A stretch of DNA of 64,000 nt from a virus. A program made the position numbers and the translations under genes. The stretch is from positions 62,001 through 126,000 of the IMG/VR virus record IMGVR_UViG_3300027917_000018. One strand, written 5' to 3'. Below, one piece after another: positions 48,203-56,145 of the stretch; the stretch's first letter is position 1, and each line of letters begins with the position of its first letter. The notes beneath the pieces were generated by a model that saw only the letters and a list, made by a program, of their open reading frames with translations, searched no databases and was not told the origin of the DNA.

Positions 48203-48684
48203 GGTCGACGGGCACTCACATTCCCTTCACAGTGCTGGCGGCGACGCTTTGCCCAAGCTTGCCGATGGCGGAGCTGGGCATGGGCCATTACAGCACGCCC
48301 ATCTTCAATGCCTTGGCCCGCCTGGGCCGCCGGGTGCTGAGCTACGAGACGAACGAGACCTGGCTCAAGGTTTTCCAGCCCTTAGCCCACCCCAACCACC
48401 AGATGCTGCTGGTCAAGGACGGCTGGGAGAACGAGCGGCTGGAGCAAAAGTGGGGCTTCGTCCTGGTAGACATGGAGCCGCCCGAGGCCAGGGCTCCGGT
48501 GATTCGGCGCTTATCGGACTGGGCGCAAGTCCTCGTTCTCCACGACACCCAGGACCCGATCTACGGCTACGCGCCCATTTGGCCGCTGTTCAAGTACCGA
48601 GCGGACTATACGTTTTGGCCGACAACAACGGCAGTCGTGAGCAATGCCATTGACGTGCGGAAGTTCTTTCCGGGACCAGAATGA
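48199..48684 (+). CDS. SAM-dependent methyltransferase-like protein
   Basis: 161 residues. AELGMGHYSTPIF near residue 24 fits SAM-binding motif I (E-x-G-x-G), the second strand ends in LSYETNE, and FVLVDMEPP and VLVLHDTQ occupy later core strands. The protein is short for the class and has no target-recognition domain, so it may act on a small molecule or sugar rather than DNA. It lies in an operon with an HTH-type protein upstream. Confidence 0.65.
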   Translation: MRSTGTHIPFTVLAATLCPSLPMAELGMGHYSTPIFNALARLGRRVLSYETNETWLKVFQPLAHPNHQMLLVKDGWENERLEQKWGFVLVDMEPPEARAPVIRRLSDWAQVLVLHDTQDPIYGYAPIWPLFKYRADYTFWPTTTAVVSNAIDVRKFFPGPE

Positions 48685-48701
48685 GAATTATGGAAATTTC
48701 A

Positions 48702-48730
48702 TTGACGGCTATCTTATGCCGTGAGAACGT
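48702..48730 (+). promoter_or_regulatory. Promoter-like element (TTGACG, 13 bases, GTGA-GAACGT)
   Basis: TTGACGGCTA (from 48702) is followed 13 bases after TTGACG by GTGAGAACGT; the ATG at 48737 comes soon after. At 62946 the same arrangement reads TTGACGG, 13 bases, GTGA-AACGT. At 36403 it reads TTGACGG, 13 bases, GTGC-CATATT. Confidence 0.45.
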
Positions 48731-48736
48731 GTAAGC

Positions 48737-49321
48737 ATGAAGCTTTCTCCAGAACTGGCTGACAGCCTGCCCAAAGCCGAGACCCCGGCCAGGCTGGTGG
48801 GCTCGCCTCGGCAAATCGGATGGGCTGAAACCATCCGGCAGCAGATGCTCGACAAGGTTTCCAGGGCCACCGCCGGGCTTGGCGAGGGATGGGCCGGGCA
48901 GGTCGAGGTCTACAGCGTCTTGCTTGCCGCCGACGACGCCTCTTGGTTCATCGCCAACAAGGACAAGGAATTTTGGGAAATGAACTGGGACTGGCTCGGG
49001 CTGACGCCGGAACAGCGGCAGGAGCGGAAGCAGGCGCACTATCGAGCGAGTGGCAGGCCCAGCGGGCGCACCAAAGGCATTCAGGAAGACACTGAAGATA
49101 CCCCGGCACCCCAGGCCAAAAGGCGCGAGCAGGCACAAGCTTACCTGGTTTCTTTCCGTCAGTCCATTAACGGCAAAGTCAAAATCGCAAATGCGCTGAC
49201 CACACGGAATCCGGTCGACTGGCTGACCGGCGTGCTGGAGCGCGGGGACGATGTGGCGCTTGTAAACGCGTGGGCCATCTCGCCGGAGCAGTACACCGCC
49301 CTTGCCCGGAAGCTTCCGTAA
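48737..49321 (+). CDS. Unknown protein, 194 residues
   Basis: N-terminal ARLVGSPRQIGWAETIRQQM is a segment I recall from several phage proteins and begins a helical domain. A charged linker (about 115-130) leads to a helical C-terminal domain with NPVDWLTGVLERGDD. No catalytic motif; function unknown. Confidence 0.65.
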   Translation: MKLSPELADSLPKAETPARLVGSPRQIGWAETIRQQMLDKVSRATAGLGEGWAGQVEVYSVLLAADDASWFIANKDKEFWEMNWDWLGLTPEQRQERKQAHYRASGRPSGRTKGIQEDTEDTPAPQAKRREQAQAYLVSFRQSINGKVKIANALTTRNPVDWLTGVLERGDDVALVNAWAISPEQYTALARKLP

Positions 49322-49326
49322 CGCGT

Positions 49327-49893
49327 ATGAGTATTTGGGACCGAGACTTTTCCATCAGGCTGACGAGCAGCCGGGTCATTGGCAAAACCCGCAAGCTCAA
49401 GACCCGCTGGAGGGTTGAGGAGGGGCAAGACCTTCAAGCTTTCCATTCTGCCGACGCCGAGGACGCGTTGGCCGTTGAACTGGGATACGAACCGCCACCC
49501 GGAGTAAGCACCATGAGACAAATCCACATCAACAAGACCGAACTGCTCGCGATCGTGCGGAAGAACCGCGCCGAGCACCGCGACATCTTCCTGAAGTCGC
49601 AGAAGAAGTACCGCCAGGTCGCCATCAAGGCCCTGGACGCCCAGCTCAAGGCGGCCCGTAACGGCAGACCGTTCCAGCTTGCCAGCCTGATCCAGCTCGA
49701 AGCGCCCGAGGACCACACCGAGGAATACGACCGAGCGATCAAGATGCTGGAGATGAGCACCGACGAGACCATCCTGATCACCAACGACGAATTCAAGTGC
49801 TACGTCGAGGACAAGTGGCACTGGAGCCGCGAGTGGGCGGTCAGCAACATGCGCTACACCAAATCCGCCAAGCTGTCCGCCTTGGCAAGATGA
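49327..49893 (+). CDS. Two-part phage protein, 188 residues
   Basis: Residues 1-57 form a basic beta segment (SIWDRDFSIRLTSSRVIG). Residues 58-188 start at an internal ATG and match a protein type I recall from many phages as stand-alone (MRQIHINKTELLAIVRKN, then RDIFLKSQKKYR, YDRAIKMLEMSTDE), with no known function. The two parts probably fused, or the internal ATG is used as a second start. Confidence 0.65.
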   Translation: MSIWDRDFSIRLTSSRVIGKTRKLKTRWRVEEGQDLQAFHSADAEDALAVELGYEPPPGVSTMRQIHINKTELLAIVRKNRAEHRDIFLKSQKKYRQVAIKALDAQLKAARNGRPFQLASLIQLEAPEDHTEEYDRAIKMLEMSTDETILITNDEFKCYVEDKWHWSREWAVSNMRYTKSAKLSALAR

Positions 49894-49894
49894 C

Positions 49895-50296
49895 GTGGAG
49901 GCCCCGTATCCAGCCCACATGCCGTACGCGCCGGAGCCGGTGGAGAGCGCCCGCAAGCGCATGCCCGCCGCGCTCCACGACGTTTACGATCCGCTAGAGG
50001 TTGAGGCTGGCAAGCAAACCAGGCCAGGGCTGCTGCGCAAGCATGTCTTTGACTTTGAGGACGGGATGCGCATGATCGTTTCCCGAGAGACAATGGACGG
50101 CAAGCTCTGGATTCATGCCAGCTTCAGTTGGTTTGCGCCACCGCCGGTTCTGGAGATTGCGGAATCAAGGATCGAGGAACGGCTGCGACAGGCGGTTGGC
50201 TACACCGGCTTCATGCAGTTGGTGATGCGGTTTGCCACGCCCAAGGGAATTCTGCATCTCCTCATGGACCCGGACCGGGTCGACTCGTCACCGTGA
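49895..50296 (+). CDS. Unknown protein, 133 residues
   Basis: GTG start two bases after the upstream stop (an ATG at 49919 is an alternative). Alpha/beta protein with FDFEDGMRMIVSRETMDGKLW in the middle and Trp-rich FSWFAPPP. No family recognised. The next gene starts four bases before its stop. Confidence 0.6.
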   Translation: MEAPYPAHMPYAPEPVESARKRMPAALHDVYDPLEVEAGKQTRPGLLRKHVFDFEDGMRMIVSRETMDGKLWIHASFSWFAPPPVLEIAESRIEERLRQAVGYTGFMQLVMRFATPKGILHLLMDPDRVDSSP

Positions 50297-51189
50297 AAAA
50301 CAAGCCCGAAAAAACCCACGTTTGTCCGCACTGCGCGGAAAAGTTTGAATACCCAGCTTGGTTGAAAAGGCACATCAAGAGGCATCATGCGACCGCCCAA
50401 ACGGACCGCTTCCAAATCCTTGGCGCACTGGCGCAGAAAGGTCCCGAGTCGTCCGTGGAGGACATGCTTGGCCAGGCCCACGCGGCGCTGAACCGGCGGC
50501 TGGTAAATCTCGCCGAGGAGCGGGCAAGCCTTAACAAGCAAGCCGACCAGCTCAACGAGAAAGCCGACAGGGTTGTCCGCCGGATCAGGGAAGTTGAGGA
50601 GGAGATACGGCGGCTGGAGGCGGAGCGCCAAAAGGCTGAGGCGGCTCTCAACGCGATTCCCAGCCTCCCGGACTTGCCGCAGCCTCAGCTTCCGGCTCAA
50701 AGCCCGCTTGCCGCTGAGAGCGAAATGCAGGAGGTCCCAGTAGAAAGGCGACGGCGCAGGCTTAACGAAAAGCTGGGCAAGGTCGTGGTTCAACAGGGCG
50801 TAAGAGTCTCCGTGAACGACAATCCAAGGTTTTTGCGCTTTCGCCGCATGCTGGAGCTGATGTTTAGAGGCGACCCGGCCTGGAACAGGCAGATGATCAA
50901 CTCGGCTTACAAGGCGTACGTCATCACGAGCCTGAAGCTGTATCCGGCAAACGACCCTGTGCGCGTCAAGTGCGGCAAGGGCAGTAAACTCAGCAATACC
51001 AAGGTCGACATCGATTGGCTGGCTTCGCAGCTGGCCAACCGGTGCCCGAAGTACGGCCAGAAGCCTGATGAGGTTGCCAAAGCAATCGCCGATGCCGAGC
51101 GCGACGCAGCGGCGTTGAACAGGGCATGGCGTGACCGATGCCTCGAACAGCGCGACAAGCTCAGGGGTCACGCCGATGAAGACGCATGA
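50293..51189 (+). CDS. C2H2 zinc-finger coiled-coil protein
   Basis: 298 residues from a GTG. Residues 11-31 form a classical C2H2 finger (CPHC, 12 residues, H-x3-H: Cys11, Cys14, His27, His31). About 60-125 is a long coiled coil (ASLNKQADQLNEKADRVV, EEEIRRLEAERQKAE). Residues 165-298 form a separate helical domain with Trp and Lys clusters. Single C2H2 fingers are uncommon in phages and usually bind DNA or RNA; a homo-oligomer held by the coiled coil is likely. Confidence 0.75.
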   Translation: MKNKPEKTHVCPHCAEKFEYPAWLKRHIKRHHATAQTDRFQILGALAQKGPESSVEDMLGQAHAALNRRLVNLAEERASLNKQADQLNEKADRVVRRIREVEEEIRRLEAERQKAEAALNAIPSLPDLPQPQLPAQSPLAAESEMQEVPVERRRRRLNEKLGKVVVQQGVRVSVNDNPRFLRFRRMLELMFRGDPAWNRQMINSAYKAYVITSLKLYPANDPVRVKCGKGSKLSNTKVDIDWLASQLANRCPKYGQKPDEVAKAIADAERDAAALNRAWRDRCLEQRDKLRGHADEDA

Positions 51190-51559
51190 GGAGAAGGTCC
51201 GCACCGCCGAGGCCAGCCTGATTAGGTTGAGCCGGACCCGCCGTATTGGCTTTGTGATCTTCGGTTTTGGCGTGCCCATGCAGTTTCTTCAGGTGGCGGC
51301 GTGGGCGCTCTCCTTGAGCCTGGGGTTCGACTGGCTGGAGGTCATTCCGCTGGTGATCAACACGGTCATCCTGTTTTGGTGGGCGCTTCTAGCACGCAAC
51401 AACTACCTGGAGTGGAAAGAGGTTGAGGCGATCCGTAAGCTTTGGGCGCAGTTGAAGCAGCCCCTGCCGCACGGCTACTTGCTCCATGTTCAGGACCAGA
51501 TCGAGGCGTTTTGCGAGCGCGTGGCCAAACGGCCATCTCTGTGGACGGGCCGTTGTTAG
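51176..51559 (+). CDS. Two-span membrane protein, 127 residues
   Basis: ATG at 51176, inside the end of the previous gene. A basic N-terminal region precedes two hydrophobic segments (about 24-46, FVIFGFGVPMQFLQVAAWAL, and 53-72, VIPLVINTVILFWWALLA), then a soluble helical tail. The stop lies in TTAGTTA before the next gene. Function unknown. Confidence 0.65.
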   Translation: MKTHEEKVRTAEASLIRLSRTRRIGFVIFGFGVPMQFLQVAAWALSLSLGFDWLEVIPLVINTVILFWWALLARNNYLEWKEVEAIRKLWAQLKQPLPHGYLLHVQDQIEAFCERVAKRPSLWTGRC

Positions 51560-51566
51560 TTAAAGC

Positions 51567-52001
51567 ATGGTAGCATCGAAGATCGATTCGACGTTTTGGA
51601 TCGGCACCAGCCAGGCTCCCGGCTATTTGGTCGATGGCGGCAAAATCAAGGGTGTCATGAACTGCGCGTTCGACCTGGACATCCAGGTGCCTGACGGCGT
51701 GCTCTACGCGAAGGTGCCCTTGGTCGATGGCCCCGGCAATGCGCTCCACGCGCTCATCGGCGCGGCCCTTTGCCTGCGGCAAATCGTGGAGCTGGGCAAA
51801 GTGCCGGTGCTGGTCCATTGTCACAGCGGGTCTTCTCGTAGCGTGGTGGTTTTAGCAACGTACCTGGCATGGCAAAAGAAATGGACAGTGCAAAAGGCCC
51901 TGGCCCTGATTCAGAGCCAGCGCGAGATTGCCGCCCCGAAGCCGGAGCTGGTGGAGCTGGCCAGCCGCAGTGTCGACCTGCTGAGCGTCCTGCTCTGGTA
52001 A
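51567..52001 (+). CDS. Dual-specificity-type protein phosphatase
   Basis: 144 residues. The P-loop VHCHSGSSRSVVVLATYLA carries the HC-x5-R signature (Cys85, Arg91), and a DIQVPDGVLYAKVPLVDGPG segment before it has the family layout with the general-acid Asp. The enzyme is about the minimal size of atypical dual-specificity phosphatases. A phage enzyme of this type may remove host protein phosphates or act on RNA or phosphoinositide-like substrates; the target is unknown. It starts after TTAGTTAAAGC, a variant of GTAGTTA. Confidence 0.8.
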   Translation: MVASKIDSTFWIGTSQAPGYLVDGGKIKGVMNCAFDLDIQVPDGVLYAKVPLVDGPGNALHALIGAALCLRQIVELGKVPVLVHCHSGSSRSVVVLATYLAWQKKWTVQKALALIQSQREIAAPKPELVELASRSVDLLSVLLW

Positions 52002-52042
52002 TCAAGGACCATGCCTGTCGAGCGCTTGCCGAGCCGCTGACT

Positions 52043-52315
52043 GTGTGGGTGCCGCTCCGGCTTCCTCAAGGTCCGATCGGAACAGCTCTTTCCGCGCAGT
52101 TGATCGGGCTTGCCGAACAAGGCATACCCATTTCCACTGGCGGGCGCATCGCGCATCCGCTGTTCCAGTGTGACTTCGACTTAGAGCATAGGCGCGTGCT
52201 CGTGCCGAAATTACGGATCGGCGAAATAGTTAACGTTTCTGTGCGGTGGGGCATTGGTCGTGACGGCGAGCCCGAGGTTCTCGGCATGGACCTTTGCCGT
52301 TCTTCAAAGTCATGA
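52043..52315 (+). CDS. Unknown beta-rich protein, about 90 residues
   Basis: The frame is convincing (TVWVPLRLPQG, VLVPKLRIGEIVNVSVRW) but no good start is visible after the phosphatase stop; GTG at 52043 is proposed. A start within the phosphatase gene would be needed for a longer product, and that upstream part looks like the shadow of the phosphatase. ATGA overlap with the next gene. Confidence 0.45.
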   Translation: MWVPLRLPQGPIGTALSAQLIGLAEQGIPISTGGRIAHPLFQCDFDLEHRRVLVPKLRIGEIVNVSVRWGIGRDGEPEVLGMDLCRSSKS

Positions 52316-52773
52316 GAGCCACCGTGAGCATCAGCACTGCCGCTGAGGCCATCGACGAAATCAAGAGCTACAAGCGCATTCGTCGTTCCAACGACCCAAG
52401 CAAGAAGTTCCGAGACTGGCACTTCTCACTTGGGCACGGACTGCCTTCGATGGACATTGATTTTGTCGAGTACCGCCCGAACAGGGAAGGCGAGCTTATC
52501 CCGGTGGCGATGTACGAGCTGACCTGCTCTGAAGTGGTGCCGATACCGCCGCGCTACCTCGACCAGGTTTGGACCCGGCTATTTCACGACAAGCCCCAGG
52601 CGCGGGTGATGCGCTACATTGCCAGGATCATCAATGTGCCCGCGTTGATCGTGCTTCACACCGAGGACTTGACCGACATTTGGGTCTACAACGTGCTGAA
52701 GATGGGCCGCTGGTACCACACGACCCTGGAAGATTTAGGTGAGTGGATTGACGGCCTGAGAGTACGCGAATGA
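52312..52773 (+). CDS. Unknown protein, 153 residues
   Basis: ATG at 52312 in ATGA. Helical start (EAIDEIKSYKRIRR), a middle beta sheet (WHFSLGHGLPSMDIDFVEY) and a helical C-terminus with WVYNVLKMGRWYHTTLEDLG. The middle has charged residues but no recognised catalytic set. Coupled to the PP-loop gene by four bases. Confidence 0.6.
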   Translation: MRATVSISTAAEAIDEIKSYKRIRRSNDPSKKFRDWHFSLGHGLPSMDIDFVEYRPNREGELIPVAMYELTCSEVVPIPPRYLDQVWTRLFHDKPQARVMRYIARIINVPALIVLHTEDLTDIWVYNVLKMGRWYHTTLEDLGEWIDGLRVRE

Positions 52774-53549
52774 TCGAACATGTGGTCCAGTACAGTGGTG
52801 GGGCCTGCTCGTTTTGGGCGGCCAAACGGGTGATTGACCGTTACGGATCGGACACGGTGGTCCTGCTCTTCGCCGACACGAAGATGGAGGACGAGGACCT
52901 CTACCGGTTCCTGGACGAGACCAGCCAGTTCCTGCGCGTGCCCATCACCAAAATCGAGGACGGGCGGACCCCGTGGCAGGTGTTCTTCGACGAGCGTTTC
53001 CTGGGCAATACCCGCGTCGATCCGTGCTCCAAGATTCTCAAGCGGGAGCTGCTTTGGAAGTGGATGACTGAGCACGCCCCGAAGGCCACGGTCCACGTGG
53101 GTCTGGATTGGACCGAGGACCATCGCCTGGAGCGCCTGCGCACTTATCGGCCTGAATTCAAGATTGAAGCACCGATGATGTGGGACCCGCTGGTGGACAA
53201 GCCAGACATGCTCATCGAGCTGAAGAAGCTTGGGTTCGAGCTGCCTCGGCTCTACAAGCTCGGGTTCGCCCACAATAACTGCGGCGGCTTTTGCATCAAG
53301 TCAGGCCAGGCGCAGTTTCGTTTACTGCTCACCGAAATGCCCGAGCGCTACGCGTTCCACGAGGAACAGGAGCGCAAGCTGCGGGCCTTCCTGGACAAGG
53401 ACGTGGCCGTGCTGCGGGACCGGCGCGGTGGAAAAACCAGGCCGATGACGCTTGAAGAATTTCGTAAACGCCTTCAAGCTGACGGTGATGAGCCCTCTGA
53501 CTGGTATGCAAGGGACGAATTTGGAGGTTGTGGTTGCGCCATAGACTGA
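52770..53549 (+). CDS. PAPS-reductase-like PP-loop protein
   Basis: 259 residues. VVQYSGGACSFWAAKRV near residue 5 is the SGGxxS PP-loop of N-type ATP pyrophosphatases; VLLFADTKMEDEDL with a conserved D-T follows. Near 170 are HNNCGGFCIKSG and at the C-terminus FGGCGCAID, giving Cys pairs that may hold an iron-sulfur cluster or disulfide. The family includes PAPS reductase and DndC-like sulfur-transfer proteins, so sulfur transfer to DNA or tRNA, or sulfate use, is possible. No DndD/E partner is visible. Confidence 0.75.
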   Translation: MIEHVVQYSGGACSFWAAKRVIDRYGSDTVVLLFADTKMEDEDLYRFLDETSQFLRVPITKIEDGRTPWQVFFDERFLGNTRVDPCSKILKRELLWKWMTEHAPKATVHVGLDWTEDHRLERLRTYRPEFKIEAPMMWDPLVDKPDMLIELKKLGFELPRLYKLGFAHNNCGGFCIKSGQAQFRLLLTEMPERYAFHEEQERKLRAFLDKDVAVLRDRRGGKTRPMTLEEFRKRLQADGDEPSDWYARDEFGGCGCAID

Positions 53550-53767
53550 TGAGACTTGCACGAGGCATCCAGTTCACCGTTGGCCAATCTTTGGCGGAGA
53601 CAGTGGAGCCGAGGTCAGGCGGATGGTGGGTGTGCATCGTAGAGGATCATGCGTACGACGTGCGCATTCACGAATTCGCCATCGCTGAGGCGCTTGCCAG
53701 GGAGGCGTCACGATCAAGAGACCATGAAGAAGGAATCAAATCCACCGCCGGTACTGCCGCGCCCTAA
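53549..53767 (+). CDS. Small unknown protein, 72 residues
   Basis: Start overlaps the stop of the PP-loop gene (TGATG). Beta-type N-terminal half (RLARGIQFTVGQSLAETV) with W-W, then a helical polar tail. The 3' part overlaps the next gene by 44 bases. No family recognised. Confidence 0.5.
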   Translation: MRLARGIQFTVGQSLAETVEPRSGGWWVCIVEDHAYDVRIHEFAIAEALAREASRSRDHEEGIKSTAGTAAP

Positions 53768-54113
53768 TCCGCCGCCCGCGCCGCCCGCTTCGGACGGATA
53801 CCGCAAGCTGGGCAGCCTCTTCGTCCCGGAATCGGTGACGGAGACGCAACCGATCGTCAACTGGTTCGCGACCGAGATGGAGCGCCAACTGGCCGCCGCC
53901 AAGCACAAGGACAGTCCGGCCCACTGGCGGTCGACCGACGTTTTCAGTCTCAAGAAGCGGCTTTGGGACTGTCGAGCCAACCTTAATGCCGCCACCAACG
54001 AAAACCCAACCCAGGTCCTCCAGGAGGCCGCCGCGATGGCCAACGTGCTGTTGATGATCGCGGACTGGTACGAGAGCCGACTGGTGATCCTGGACATCGA
54101 CGGAACAGAATAG
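53724..54113 (+). CDS. Unknown helical protein, 129 residues
   Basis: Pro-rich N-terminus (NPPPVLPRPNPPPAPPA), then helices (ATEMERQLAAAKHK, QVLQEAAAMANVLLMIADWYE). The second half resembles the helical dATP/dGTP-pyrophosphohydrolase-like phage proteins of unknown specificity, but the metal-binding EXXE motif is absent. Function unknown. Confidence 0.55.
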   Translation: MKKESNPPPVLPRPNPPPAPPASDGYRKLGSLFVPESVTETQPIVNWFATEMERQLAAAKHKDSPAHWRSTDVFSLKKRLWDCRANLNAATNENPTQVLQEAAAMANVLLMIADWYESRLVILDIDGTE

Positions 54114-54133
54114 CCTAACCTAGAGGATTACCT

Positions 54134-54766
54134 ATGTGGCACCAATGCTTGGACGATTTGGAAGACCCTTGTTTGGTCATCACAGACGCCGGGAGCTTGC
54201 AGTACCTGATGAACCGTTTCGTTGAACACCTGTGCGCCGATTTGGAAGACCGCGACTTTAAGCCAAAAAAGGCGTGGCTGGCTTTACGCAAGAAAGTCTT
54301 TGACGTGCCAGAAGACGAAGACCTGCCTTATGACAGTGACGTGAGTCAGGATGACTTGGACAAAATCTTCCAACTTTGGCTCTCGGACTGTTCAGCACAA
54401 CACGTTGAAGATGAAACTTACAGCGTGGCTGCCAAATTAAGATATGGGCTCGCTGCGGGAGCTGTGTGGTTCACCGCTTTAGAATGCTACAAGTTTTGGG
54501 AGGGCGTGGCTTGGTCTGAGAACAGTCCGGCTGAATTCTATGACGTTGACGATGGAGATGATGAACATGCCAGAGAGGTCGCGCTGTGGGGTGCGCTGCT
54601 GAATATATGCCAGCCGTCAGATGCAGAAGACGGTGAGATGGACGCGGAGGACGCGGGCCTCGAAGAGGAAGCGGCTGAAAGCCTGCAAAATCAACGGAAT
54701 CTTTTTGAGAAGTTCGGAATAGAGATTAAGTGCCGCAAGCTTAGCCGTGGTGACACAGATGAGTAG
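54134..54766 (+). CDS. Acidic helical protein, 210 residues
   Basis: Strongly acidic (CLDDLEDPCLV, then VPEDEDLPYDSDVSQDDLDK, and DAEDGEMDAEDAGLEEEAAES), mostly helical. Codon use looks visibly less GC-rich than in the neighbours (many TTG, GAA, CCT), so it may be a recent arrival. No motif recognised; a DNA-mimic or anti-defence role is conceivable for such an acidic protein. Confidence 0.6.
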   Translation: MWHQCLDDLEDPCLVITDAGSLQYLMNRFVEHLCADLEDRDFKPKKAWLALRKKVFDVPEDEDLPYDSDVSQDDLDKIFQLWLSDCSAQHVEDETYSVAAKLRYGLAAGAVWFTALECYKFWEGVAWSENSPAEFYDVDDGDDEHAREVALWGALLNICQPSDAEDGEMDAEDAGLEEEAAESLQNQRNLFEKFGIEIKCRKLSRGDTDE

Positions 54767-55055
54767 CCCGCCCGGACCTGATGCCGGTGCGCCCCGCCGT
54801 TTTCATCAGGCGGCGGGGACGGCCACTTTCAAACCGAGGCGCAGGAGCATGATTCGGGTCCTGCGCGAGAAATGGCCGCAGCTGACCTGGACGGCGCACC
54901 GGGTCGGTTTCGGATCGTGGCTCTACGAAGCCTCCAACGGCTGGATGGGCTGGTGGACCGCGTCGATGGATGAGGACGCCGATCCGTTGTGGCACCGCTT
55001 CTACGTTTACAAGTCCTCGACCAACGAACCGCCCGAGCAAGTTTTCCTATCGTGA
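54759..55055 (+). CDS. Unknown protein, 98 residues
   Basis: ATG at 54759, inside the end of the previous gene. Basic N-terminal half (RRFHQAAGTATFKPRRRS), then a beta segment rich in Trp (WLYEASNGWMGWWTAS). No family recognised. Confidence 0.55.
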   Translation: MSSPPGPDAGAPRRFHQAAGTATFKPRRRSMIRVLREKWPQLTWTAHRVGFGSWLYEASNGWMGWWTASMDEDADPLWHRFYVYKSSTNEPPEQVFLS

Positions 55056-55067
55056 TATAGTTTGGTC

Positions 55068-55298
55068 ATGAACTACGCGAGCGCCTACGAGCTGGTGATG
55101 GCCGGGTTTGTCCGGCACCACCGGAGGAAACCAACACAAATGGAGGCCAGGATGCTGATGAAGTGCCTCAAGTCGCGCCAGTTTCACCAGCACCTGGAGC
55201 AGGTCACCGCAGCCCATCCTGGCGCTGAATACGTCGTGACTTTCGACGGTGAATTCCTTTCCATCACGCCCACGGACGAGCAGGCTTTCTCCGCATGA
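55068..55298 (+). CDS. Unknown protein, 76 residues
   Basis: ATG at 55068 after GATATAGTTTGGTC. Helical start (YASAYELVMAGFVRHHRR), Met/Lys-rich middle, beta end with VVTFDGEFLSI. No family recognised. ATGA overlap with the next gene. Confidence 0.55.
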   Translation: MNYASAYELVMAGFVRHHRRKPTQMEARMLMKCLKSRQFHQHLEQVTAAHPGAEYVVTFDGEFLSITPTDEQAFSA

Positions 55299-55513
55299 GC
55301 CAGGTATTCTGGAAATCCTCGATGGGTGAGTGGCACTGTTACGGATCGGACGGTTGGAGCCTGTGCGGCTTCTTTCAGCTCAAAGCGCAGCGCAAAGGGC
55401 CGCAGAAGGAGCCAAAGTTCCAGGAAGCCTTTGACCGCATTGAAGCCTGCCAGCGCTGCTGGAACGAATACCAGCGAATAAAGGCTTCCACCAATGGCGG
55501 ATCACGTTCTTGA
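55295..55513 (+). CDS. Cys/Trp-rich small protein, 72 residues
   Basis: WHCYGSDGWSLCGFF and EACQRCW provide four Cys with Trp around them, as in a small zinc finger. Lys/Gln-rich in between. No family recognised. An ACGGATCG word lies within the first part of the gene. Confidence 0.55.
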   Translation: MSQVFWKSSMGEWHCYGSDGWSLCGFFQLKAQRKGPQKEPKFQEAFDRIEACQRCWNEYQRIKASTNGGSRS

Positions 55514-55718
55514 TCGCATGAACGATCGAGAACGCCTGGAGTTTTTGAAGGCGCTGGACAAGGCGGATTTTGAGGTTTCCGATTGGGAAGCCCAGTTTAT
55601 CGAGAGCCAGCTGCGGCGCGAGCAGGAGTACGGCGATTTTGAAGAGATTTCGTTTACGCCGAAGCAGCGCCAGTGTATTGATGACCTGGTTTCCAAGTAC
55701 GACCAGCGACTGAAATAA
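55494..55718 (+). CDS. Small acidic helical protein, 74 residues
   Basis: Two helices (NDRERLEFLKALDKADFE, then WEAQFIESQLRREQEYGD) and a C-terminal PKQRQCIDDLVSKYDQRL. I recall similar short proteins near phage replication genes, without known role. Overlaps the upstream gene by 20 bases. Confidence 0.55.
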   Translation: MADHVLDRMNDRERLEFLKALDKADFEVSDWEAQFIESQLRREQEYGDFEEISFTPKQRQCIDDLVSKYDQRLK

Positions 55719-55722
55719 GCTT

Positions 55723-56145
55723 ATGAGCACCTGGTTTGAAGTCTATCACGAAAAGCTGCCGCTGAAGGTCACCGTGCCCACCGAAGAGGATGCGAGGAAG
55801 CTTGCGGAATCCTTCGATGGGCTGGCAGCCAACGGTGTGTGGAGGTACCGACGCGTCGGCGTAAACGATTGCCCGAGGCCGCCACAGGCACCAGAGCCAA
55901 CGCACCCAACCGTCGAGGAGCTGCTTCAGCTCATGCTCCAGCACGGCCAGGACGTGGCGGTATTGTTTGTATGGAACAGCAAGACAGGCCCCACCGTTTT
56001 GACAGCAGGGCACCAGGAGCAGGACTCACTCGCGGCCATCGAGGCTGGCCAGAAGCTTCGTGTGGCCTTGGGCTTGGGCGACGATATGACGGAAATCGAA
56101 AACCGAACCGACGAACACGGACCATGTGGGACGCCGTCAAACTGA
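55723..56145 (+). CDS. Unknown protein, 140 residues
   Basis: Beta N-terminus (FEVYHEKLPLKVTVPTEED), Pro-rich middle, a helix with EELLQLMLQHGQDVAVL, then an acidic tail. No family recognised. Its end overlaps the start of the membrane peptide gene by 22 bases. Confidence 0.55.
   Translation: MSTWFEVYHEKLPLKVTVPTEEDARKLAESFDGLAANGVWRYRRVGVNDCPRPPQAPEPTHPTVEELLQLMLQHGQDVAVLFVWNSKTGPTVLTAGHQEQDSLAAIEAGQKLRVALGLGDDMTEIENRTDEHGPCGTPSN

Noticed and set aside
48690-48735. 14-residue leader peptide (from ATG at about 48691) before the 48737 gene
   Set aside because: Possible, but too short to support and overlaps the promoter-like element.
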